Origin: Candidatus Zixiibacteriota bacterium
GTDB lineage: Bacteria; Zixibacteria; MSB-5A5; GN15; FEB-12
Assembly (NCBI GenBank): GCA_021163775.1
Contig: JAGGTI010000028.1
Span: 1-32,633, forward strand
DNA: 32,633 bases
Direction: 5' to 3'
A program made the translations under genes and the position numbers. Of this stretch, positions 8,752 to 15,042 are shown in pieces (within the stretch, counting starts at the first letter, position 1; each line of letters opens with the position of its first letter). The notes beneath the pieces are model-generated. The model was not told the DNA's origin. It made no database searches and was given only the letters and a program-made list of their open reading frames with translations.

Positions 8752-9294
8752 ATGGCAACCAGACACATAGTTCTCATCGGCTTTTCGGGTTCTGGCAAAT
8801 CTACAATAGGGCCACTGCTTGCTTCCCGATTGAAATACAGATTTATTGATACCGATCAGCGCATTGAAACCGACACCGGGCTGACCATTGCAGAGATTTT
8901 TAGACACAAGGGAGAACAGGCGTTTCGTCGGCAGGAAATACAGACAGTCGTTGATGTATTGAATCGCCGTCGGTCGACGGTGGTTGCTCTTGGTGGGGGA
9001 GCCTTCGAAAGCCGTGAAATTCGCAAGGTAGCTGGCGAGCGCGGTCTGGTGATCTATCTCAGTTGTAGTCGCAGAGAGATATATCGACGTCTCAAAGGCA
9101 AACAGGATCGACCGCTTCTGGATGTCACCCCCTCCGCAGGTCAAACAGTTCGTGAGGCACACATGTCACGTATTGAAATTCTGCTGAAAAAGCGACTTGC
9201 TAACTATCGTTTGGCTGACTTAGTTATTTCTACCACAGGGAAAACACCGACTCTTGTAACACGACAGTTGCTCAAGCAGGTAGGCAGGAGATAG
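8752..9294 (+). CDS. aroK: Shikimate kinase
   Basis: It phosphorylates shikimate at O3 with ATP. The 180-residue P-loop kinase has Walker A GFSGSGKS (10-17), the Asp33-Thr-Asp35 shikimate/magnesium motif in FIDTD, a FRRQE arginine, LGGGAF for shikimate binding, and the QDRPLL lid motif around 122-127. ATG at 8752 follows AGGG at 8740-8743. It lies 21 bases after aroE and one base before aroB, in the same unit. Confidence 0.96.
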   Translation: MATRHIVLIGFSGSGKSTIGPLLASRLKYRFIDTDQRIETDTGLTIAEIFRHKGEQAFRRQEIQTVVDVLNRRRSTVVALGGGAFESREIRKVAGERGLVIYLSCSRREIYRRLKGKQDRPLLDVTPSAGQTVREAHMSRIEILLKKRLANYRLADLVISTTGKTPTLVTRQLLKQVGRR

Positions 9295-9295
9295 T

Positions 9296-10405
9296 ATGAA
9301 GACGATCACGGCCCGAACTTCCGGTCATAGTTACCCTATTATTGTAGGAACTAACTTGGGGGCAAAACTTTTGAGTCATGTACGCCGCGAGGTTGGAGAT
9401 GCACGCTTGTTTGTCTTCTACGATGCCAATTTCTACGCTCTTCATAGAGCGACAGTCCAGCGCAGTTTTGGTCTGTCCAGTCGATATCGATACGAATTCG
9501 TGGTGCCATCGGGCGAAAAAGCCAAATCAGTCGGTGTGCTATCCGGCATCTATGACTTTCTTCTAAGCGAGAAGATCACACGGGACGATTTCGTGCTTGT
9601 CTGTGGTGGTGGAGTTACCAGCGATCTGATCGGCTTCGCGGCGGCAACTGTGCTTCGCGGTGTCCGCTGGGGTGTACTTTCAACAACATTGCTTGGTATG
9701 GTCGATGCCGCAATTGGCGGCAAGACCGGAATTAACCATGGACGAGGCAAGAACCTTATTGGTGCTTTTCATCAGCCACACTTTGTTGTATCAGATCTCT
9801 CCTTTCTGGCTACATTACCGGAACGCCAAATGACAACCGGTCTGGGTGAGATAGTCAAAACCGCCGGATTGAGTGGTCAGAAGGCAATATCTGATCTGGA
9901 GACCTATTTGAATCGGGGCGATCTATACGACTTGAAGATGCTTTCTCGTCTGGTTCATACCTGTGCGAGTTTCAAGTCGAAGGTTGTGGAGTGTGATGAA
10001 CGTGAATCGGACGCACGCATGGTGCTCAATTTTGGACACACTTTCGCTCACGGAATTGAAAAAACGCTTGGGTTTGGGCGGCTGTTACACGGCGAGGCGG
10101 TGATTCTTGGCGTTGATTCCGCTTTGGAACTGGGACGAGAGCTTGGGATGCAATCGGCCGGTCTCGAAACTTACCAGAATATGGTTCAGCGGCTGATGAT
10201 CTGTGTGCCGAAGCGCAAAATGGACGCCAGACAGATTTTGAGTGCTATGGCACTTGATAAAAAGCGTTCGGCGACCGATCAAAGATATGTGATGCTTAAG
10301 CGCGTAGGTAACCCGATAATTCGTGAAAACGTTGACCATCGATTAGTGCGGTCGGCTTTAGTGGCAATGCTCAAACGATACCAGAAGGTTAGAGATCTCC
10401 CATGA
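9296..10405 (+). CDS. aroB: 3-dehydroquinate synthase
   Basis: This NAD- and metal-dependent enzyme cyclises DAHP to 3-dehydroquinate, the second shikimate step. The protein has 369 residues. The NAD-binding part contains PSGEKAKS, CGGGVTSDLIGFAA and GKTGINHGRGKNLIG. The zinc ligands fit Glu185 (GLGEIVK), His248 (NFGHTFAHG) and His265 (LHGEAV). AGGAG at 9286-9290 precedes the ATG. The stop overlaps aroQ in an ATGA. Family assignment is secure. Confidence 0.97.
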   Translation: MKTITARTSGHSYPIIVGTNLGAKLLSHVRREVGDARLFVFYDANFYALHRATVQRSFGLSSRYRYEFVVPSGEKAKSVGVLSGIYDFLLSEKITRDDFVLVCGGGVTSDLIGFAAATVLRGVRWGVLSTTLLGMVDAAIGGKTGINHGRGKNLIGAFHQPHFVVSDLSFLATLPERQMTTGLGEIVKTAGLSGQKAISDLETYLNRGDLYDLKMLSRLVHTCASFKSKVVECDERESDARMVLNFGHTFAHGIEKTLGFGRLLHGEAVILGVDSALELGRELGMQSAGLETYQNMVQRLMICVPKRKMDARQILSAMALDKKRSATDQRYVMLKRVGNPIIRENVDHRLVRSALVAMLKRYQKVRDLP

Positions 10406-10836
10406 AGAAGATATTGCTCATCAATGGTCCCAATCTCAATCTCCTGGGGACGAGGGAGCCGGAAATCTATGGTGCGACCACTTTGGACGAATTAGTAGCC
10501 GATTTGGCGAAGCGCGCAACCTCTGGTGGTGTTGAATTGGTCGCCTTTCAGAGTAATCACGAGGGTGAGATTATTGACTGCATTCAGCGGGAAGCATCTG
10601 GCTGTGTGGGATTGATCATCAACCCGGGTGCTTTCACGCATTACAGTTATGCTATCCGCGATGCTATTGTTTCGGTGGTGATCCAGACGATTGAAGTCCA
10701 CATTTCCAATGTATACTCACGAGAGTCATTTCGGCATAAATCGGTAATTGCGCCGGTCTGTGTTGGACAGATAAGTGGTTTGGGGATCAATGGCTACATT
10801 GCGGCCCTGACCTGGTTCATGGATCGAATCAATTGA
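10402..10836 (+). CDS. aroQ: 3-dehydroquinate dehydratase, type II
   Basis: It dehydrates 3-dehydroquinate to 3-dehydroshikimate by the type II (trans, enolate) mechanism and forms a dodecamer in known relatives. The protein has 144 residues, the usual size. INGPNLNLLGTREPEIYG holds catalytic Arg18 and Tyr23. SNHEG and INPGAFTHYS follow, with the catalytic base partner His100 in EVHISN and then the FRHKSVIAPV strand. It closes the aro run; the next gene begins 16 bases later, so the lipoprotein below may be in the same transcript. Confidence 0.97.
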   Translation: MKKILLINGPNLNLLGTREPEIYGATTLDELVADLAKRATSGGVELVAFQSNHEGEIIDCIQREASGCVGLIINPGAFTHYSYAIRDAIVSVVIQTIEVHISNVYSRESFRHKSVIAPVCVGQISGLGINGYIAALTWFMDRIN

Positions 10837-10852
10837 TATGGATGTGATTCCG

Positions 10853-12439
10853 ATGAAGAATATTCTTTTGATAACTATGCTGACGGCTGGCTTGGTATTG
10901 AGCAGTCTCTCGTGTCGTGATGAGAATCAACTTGCGGCAAACCGCTTGGATGTTGGCACGGCGATTGACAGTCTGGAAATCAAGTTGGGATGGGTTGATT
11001 ATCGAACCAACCTGGAACGCTGGCGCCGAGCTGGGGAACAGGATGATGATTCTCTCGATTTCTTTACTCAGTTACATCGGGATGTTGTTGCTAAACCACA
11101 CATTTACAAGGCCCTTAGGGGATATCGAGCACAGCTATCCAAAGATGTAGACTTGCGACGCTTTGATATTGTGTATCCGGTAGTAGTCCATGGTCAGATT
11201 GACGACAGCCGTCTAATTCGCGGATTGCGAGATTCTTTGACAGAATTCTATGCCCAACCCTGGTGTCAATGGAAAGGTAACTCTGTATCGCCTGAATTTT
11301 TGCGAGCTATGGTGTTGACCACAGGGAGGAAGAGCAGTAGAGAATTGGCCTATCGAACCATGTCGAATCCGGACGAGGCAATTGCCCAGCAGTTGGCGCG
11401 CCTGTTCCGCCTTCGCAATCAGGCCACGCGACGAATGGGATATAATGACTATTTGTCGCTCACTATTGATTTGGCTGGCATAAAGACAGCTTCCTATCTG
11501 GAATTTCTTGATGCTGTTGACTCTATCACACGGGAACCGTACAACGATCTGGCTTACGAACTTAAAGCCAGTATGGGAACCGAACAGCTGGAAGTTTATG
11601 ATTGGGAGTCGCGTTTTGGCCGAACAATAGCGGAAGCCGACGCTTTGTTCCCAGTCGATTCCCAAAAAAACTATCTCAAACGTTTTGCCACGGGCTTGGG
11701 ATTTGATATTGACCGGTTACCGATTTATTGGCACAAGACAGAAGATAACGTCGCAGGAGATCGCTCCGTAGCTCTGGTTGTAGTACCGGGGCACGATGTC
11801 AGAGTTGTGGCCCGACTAACGGACGGCATACAAAGCTACACATCACTGGTGCGAGCGTTAGCACTTGCTCTGCGAGGTGTCCTGGTGGCTCAGGAATCGG
11901 ATCTTCTGGCGCGAACCGTTGACCCTGCCTGGTCTGAAGGGATATCCACTCTGTTTGAGCGTTTAGCGATTGAAACCGAGTGGTTGCAATCTATCACAAG
12001 TGCTTCTAATGATTTACATATCCGCCTGACTCGAGCCAAGCAAGCGATCAGACTGTTTCGTATTCGACTTTTGTTGGTTGAGGCGCGACTGGAGTATGAT
12101 GCCTATCGCAATCCGAGCCAGAATTTGAACGATCGGTACTGGGATCTCTTTGAGAAATACGTCGGACTGCCGCGTCATAATGACCTAACACCCTGGGCCG
12201 GGAATAAATCATTCGTTGAGCAACCATTAGCCGCTTACTACCAACTACTTGGTGAGTGTGCCGTGGCTCAGAATATGAATTATCTGAGAAGTCACTACGA
12301 TCGGATCGTTGATAATGAGGGGATAGGCTCTTTCCTGACACACAGCTATTTTCGTTTTGGAGCTCGTTATGACTGGCGGGAACTGATCGAACGAGCCACA
12401 GATCAGAAACTGTCTCCGGACTACCTCTCTCAGATTTAG
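10853..12439 (+). CDS. Lipoprotein with ACE-like (peptidase family M2) fold and a lost HExxH zinc site
   Basis: The 528-residue product starts with a lipoprotein signal peptide ending LSSLSC (lipidated Cys21 if used). The body is mostly helical. Near residue 190 it has RNQATRRMGYNDY, resembling the region before the active site of M2/M3 peptidases. Where HExxH is expected it has Arg334-Ala-Leu-Ala-Leu338. Exactly 24 residues after the last position comes Glu362 in DPAWSEG, matching the spacing of the third zinc ligand in angiotensin-converting enzyme (NPGFHEA). The C-terminus (GARYDWRELIERAT) also looks like this clan. I therefore infer a non-catalytic homologue anchored in an envelope membrane. 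ATG at 10853 starts the signal peptide directly; ATG at 10838 would add five residues. It follows aroQ closely. Confidence 0.7.
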   Translation: MKNILLITMLTAGLVLSSLSCRDENQLAANRLDVGTAIDSLEIKLGWVDYRTNLERWRRAGEQDDDSLDFFTQLHRDVVAKPHIYKALRGYRAQLSKDVDLRRFDIVYPVVVHGQIDDSRLIRGLRDSLTEFYAQPWCQWKGNSVSPEFLRAMVLTTGRKSSRELAYRTMSNPDEAIAQQLARLFRLRNQATRRMGYNDYLSLTIDLAGIKTASYLEFLDAVDSITREPYNDLAYELKASMGTEQLEVYDWESRFGRTIAEADALFPVDSQKNYLKRFATGLGFDIDRLPIYWHKTEDNVAGDRSVALVVVPGHDVRVVARLTDGIQSYTSLVRALALALRGVLVAQESDLLARTVDPAWSEGISTLFERLAIETEWLQSITSASNDLHIRLTRAKQAIRLFRIRLLLVEARLEYDAYRNPSQNLNDRYWDLFEKYVGLPRHNDLTPWAGNKSFVEQPLAAYYQLLGECAVAQNMNYLRSHYDRIVDNEGIGSFLTHSYFRFGARYDWRELIERATDQKLSPDYLSQI

Positions 12440-12465
12440 AGTGCTCGCGGGCATATATAGTGATC

Positions 12466-12490
12466 GGCAGATGTCCAGCCCCTGTCTGCC
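12466..12490. repeat. GGCAGA/TCTGCC palindrome, copy 1
   Basis: GGCAGA at 12466-12471 pairs with TCTGCC at 12485-12490. The arms, their flanking YG/TG bases and the trailing CCCC match the palindrome at 12632-12653, so these look like two diverged copies of one REP-like element. This copy overlaps the left arm of the larger inverted repeat beginning at 12473. Confidence 0.45.
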
Positions 12491-12543
12491 CCGGAAATGG
12501 CAAGCGAGCAGTCCGTCACCCTCGCGGAAGCGAGGGGCTGGAC
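12473..12543. repeat. Nested inverted repeat with GGAA-capped hairpin
   Basis: A perfect 10-base arm GTCCAGCCCC (12473-12482) pairs with GGGGCTGGAC (12534-12543). Inside lies a perfect 7-base hairpin, CCCTCGC (12519-12525), loop GGAA (12526-12529), GCGAGGG (12530-12536). The two share three G bases, so they could alternate. GGAA fits the stable GNRA tetraloop class, which suggests structure at RNA level. No T-tract follows, so it is not a classical terminator. Confidence 0.55.
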
Positions 12544-12631
12544 TCACATTTGAAGTGCAACACTTTATCCCAAAATAGTTCAGCTGGTGTCCTAAAGTCC
12601 AGACATTTTCGAGGAGTGTTGTTCCGTGGGC

Positions 12632-12651
12632 GGCAGACGCCCTCGTCTGCC
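12632..12651. repeat. GGCAGACG/CGTCTGCC palindrome, copy 2
   Basis: A perfect 8-base stem, GGCAGACG (12632-12639) with CGTCTGCC (12644-12651), closes a CCCT loop. It lies just beyond the stop of the minus-strand transposase-like remnant, where REP-type palindromes are often found next to their transposase genes. On the plus strand only CCCTTTCTT follows, which is poor for a terminator. Confidence 0.55.
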
Positions 12652-12660
12652 CCTTTCTTA

Positions 12661-12780
12661 CTAAATCAACCATTGAAACTCTTTGTCGATTTCAATCAAA
12701 CCCGTACTTGAAGTCAACCAATCAACAGCACTGGAATAACACAGGTCTTCAGCTGTTTCCAGCAGACCTGCTACTGGATT
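12661..12780 (-). pseudogene. Remnant of a REP-associated/IS200-like (Y1) transposase C-terminus
   Basis: Reading the minus strand from 12780 to the TAG at 12663-12661 gives a stretch beginning NPVAGLLETAEDLCYSSA and continuing to GLIEID. This matches from memory the C-terminal pattern NPV-x-AGLVE-x-PEDY-x-YSSA…GLIEI of REP-associated tyrosine transposases, with one residue missing after NPV. Upstream sequence in the same frame (to 12894) shows none of the expected catalytic motifs, so this is a truncated relic rather than a working gene. The neighbouring palindromes fit the same origin. No alignment could be run. Confidence 0.5.
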
Positions 12781-12985
12781 GCCACGCACGGGGACACTGG
12801 AAACGCAAGAAATTGTGATATTCAGTTGACCCTGAAAACAGAGAACGGTTAATTCACAGGATGAATCGTCTCGGTGTAGCTGTAATTCCATCAAAACATG
12901 CCCACCCTGAACGATACTAACGCCTACGGATGTTGAAGGGTAATGTTGACACTACCTCAAATTACGCAATAGGAATCACTGAGTA

Positions 12986-13765
12986 ATGGACAAAAGATAT
13001 ATCAGGTTCACTTCAGCCGCACATCCTGAAGGCGGCTACGGTATTCTCGAAGATGACAAGTTAACCGTGCTTGACCGTGCGCCTTGGGCCGATGGGCAAC
13101 CCATCGAATCGAATGAATCGCCCCAGTCAATTATTAATCTGCTGGCACCAGTACAACCATCCAAAATTATCTGTATTGGGCTAAACTATCACGCGCATGT
13201 GGAGGCGTCACAATCGGCTGACAACGCGCCGGAGCGGCCACTTATATTCTTCAAACCGCCATCGTCGATCATCGGTCCTAATGAAGCTATAGTTCATCCG
13301 CCTGAATCAAAGCGGGTTGATTATGAAGCTGAGTTGGGCGTTGTGATTGGCAAGACTGGGCATCACATTTCTGAAGAAGCGGCTGAAAAACATATATTTG
13401 GTTTTACATGCGTCAATGATGTCACCGCCCGAGACCTTCAGAAAGTTGACGGCCAATGGTCTCGCGCCAAGGGCTTTGACACGTTCTGCCCGGTCGGACC
13501 CTGGATCGTCCCAAAGCTAAACCACGCTGACACGCTGGTCGAAGGCATCCATAACGATAAGGTCAAGCAATCTGGCCGAACCTCGCTGATGATCTTTGAT
13601 ATCCCGTTCCTAATTAGTTATATTTCGCGGGTGATGACTCTCTATCCGGGTGACCTTATTTCAACCGGTACACCAGCTGGAATTGCCCCGATGAAACCTG
13701 GTGACAAGATTGTTGTCAGAGTTGAAGGTGTGGGCAAACTGTCCAACACAGTAGTCGCATCCTGA
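12986..13765 (+). CDS. Fumarylacetoacetate hydrolase family protein
   Basis: This is a 259-residue member of the FAH superfamily, whose enzymes cleave or tautomerise 2,4-diketo and oxo acids such as acylpyruvates, oxaloacetate or 2-hydroxyhepta-2,4-dienedioate. The core starts at IGLNYHAH (about residue 65). Divalent-metal ligands are Glu114 and Glu116 (YEAELG) and Asp145 (VNDVTARD), followed by KGFDTFCPVGPW and a C-terminal ISTGTPAGIAPM. The N-terminal lobe is the short FAHD1/HpcE type. The exact substrate cannot be read from sequence. AGGA at 12971-12974 is the likely ribosome site. Neighbours (transposon relic upstream, tRNA-editing gene downstream) give no pathway hint. Confidence 0.9.
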   Translation: MDKRYIRFTSAAHPEGGYGILEDDKLTVLDRAPWADGQPIESNESPQSIINLLAPVQPSKIICIGLNYHAHVEASQSADNAPERPLIFFKPPSSIIGPNEAIVHPPESKRVDYEAELGVVIGKTGHHISEEAAEKHIFGFTCVNDVTARDLQKVDGQWSRAKGFDTFCPVGPWIVPKLNHADTLVEGIHNDKVKQSGRTSLMIFDIPFLISYISRVMTLYPGDLISTGTPAGIAPMKPGDKIVVRVEGVGKLSNTVVAS

Positions 13766-13851
13766 TTGAAAGATAAGACGCGGATCACTTTTGAGTGTAC
13801 AATGAAGCACAGAGTACGATATCACAATTGCAGGACAGAAAGATAAATAAC

Positions 13852-15042
13852 TTGACCGAACGGCTGTATTACAACGATTCTACACTGTTGGATTTTGAGG
13901 CTAAAGTAATGGCCTCTGGTCAGCATAAAGATCTGTATTATGTGGTGTTAGATCGAACGGCCTTCTATCCCACTTCGGGTGGTCAATCTTTCGATACCGG
14001 CACCCTCAACGGTGCGGTTATCTGTGATGTAATAGACAGTGACGACGGTGATATCCGGCATCTGTCCAAATCGGAAATCGCACCAGTAGGGCAGAGTGTT
14101 ATCGGACTGATCGACAAGGAGCGACGTTACCGCAATTGTAGAAACCATACCGGTCAACATATTATCTCGGCGGCCGCTCATAGACTGTTCGATTTGGAAA
14201 CAATGTCAGTTCATCTTGGGGATGAGTATGCCGCAGTCGAATTTGATACCAATTCGCTCAGTCCAGATGAGGTTCAACAGTTGGAGACAGCAGCCAATGA
14301 TATTATAGCCGACAATGTCGAGATCGAAATCATATTCGCTGAAGCCTCAAAGATAGCCACTCTACCTTTGCGAAAACCACCTAAGCGTAACGGCCACCTG
14401 CGAATTATACGGATAGGTCAGTTTGACTATGTGGCATGCGGAGGCACTCATTGTACTACCTCTGGTGGGATCGGTCTGGTCAAAATTATAGGGACAGAAA
14501 AAATCCGGGGGCGATTGCTGGTCAAATATCTGGCGGGCAAGTTGGCAGTGGAAGACTATACTCAGCGTTTTAACACGACCGATCATTTGGCCCGGATGTT
14601 CACCTGTCATCATTCCGATCTTGTAGCCAAAATCGACAAACTGAGCATTGAGCATCGCGAATTGCGGCAAAGCCTGATCGAGACTCAGAAGCAAATGTTG
14701 CCCCCTCTAGTGCAGTCGCTGACCAACAAAGTTATAGAAACTGGTGCTGGTAAAATTGTTGTGGAACCGATTGATGGGCTGGAATTACCGATGGTCACTC
14801 GGTTGGCTACCCTTACCGCCGATGAGACAGGCGGGTTGGTAGTTTTGGTCACTGAAGGTCGCTTGTTGTTGGCGACAGCATCCCAATCCGGAATTCACGC
14901 TGGGAAGTTGGCGAAAAATATGGCCGAGCGCTGTTCGCTTAAAGGCGGCGGAAACGAGGGAACCGCGCAGTTGGGTGGCGCGGACATGGATGCTGTCGCG
15001 TTATATCGAGACGAAATACGCAAATTGCTAACAAATGAATAG
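13852..15042 (+). CDS. alaX: Alanyl-tRNA editing protein, AlaX-L type with DHHA1 domain
   Basis: It is likely to deacylate Ser- or Gly-tRNA-Ala in trans, as free-standing homologues of the AlaRS editing domain do. The start reading TERLYYNDS resembles AlaX N-termini. The zinc site is complete: His99 and His103 in HTGQH, Cys196 and His200 in CGGTHC. The C-terminal half carries a DHHA1 domain with KGGGNEGTAQLGG near residue 380. TTG at 13852 gives 396 residues and the conserved N-terminus, with a weak AGAAAGA site; a GTG at 13795 would add 19 residues with no homology that I recognise. The 3' end overlaps lptD by eight bases, suggesting coupled translation. Confidence 0.85.
   Translation: MTERLYYNDSTLLDFEAKVMASGQHKDLYYVVLDRTAFYPTSGGQSFDTGTLNGAVICDVIDSDDGDIRHLSKSEIAPVGQSVIGLIDKERRYRNCRNHTGQHIISAAAHRLFDLETMSVHLGDEYAAVEFDTNSLSPDEVQQLETAANDIIADNVEIEIIFAEASKIATLPLRKPPKRNGHLRIIRIGQFDYVACGGTHCTTSGGIGLVKIIGTEKIRGRLLVKYLAGKLAVEDYTQRFNTTDHLARMFTCHHSDLVAKIDKLSIEHRELRQSLIETQKQMLPPLVQSLTNKVIETGAGKIVVEPIDGLELPMVTRLATLTADETGGLVVLVTEGRLLLATASQSGIHAGKLAKNMAERCSLKGGGNEGTAQLGGADMDAVALYRDEIRKLLTNE

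Larger units (their letters stand above)
12440..12985. other. 546-base non-genic gap with palindromes and a mobile-element remnant
   Basis: This is the only stretch over 300 bases without a convincing gene. It contains a nested inverted repeat (12473-12543), two related GGCAGA/TCTGCC palindromes (12466-12490 and 12632-12651), and a minus-strand reading resembling the end of a REP-associated transposase (12661-12780). Short open frames here (for example plus 12460-12711 and minus 12245-12673) show no ribosome site or recognisable motif, and the latter runs into the coding end of the lipoprotein gene. No good terminator with a T-tract is visible for the upstream gene. Confidence 0.6.

Noticed and set aside
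12245-12673. Minus-strand 142-codon ORF over the lipoprotein end and the gap
   Set aside because: It overlaps about 195 bases of a convincing plus-strand gene, crosses the palindromes, and shows no domain or ribosome site.
12460-12711. Plus-strand 83-codon ORF in the gap
   Set aside because: Its sequence is made largely of the palindromes and the antisense of the transposase relic; no motif or ribosome site.
12946-12951. TTGACA before the FAH-family gene as a promoter -35 box
   Set aside because: The hexamer at the right distance is AATAGG, a poor -10 box, and a start there would leave almost no leader before the ATG at 12986.
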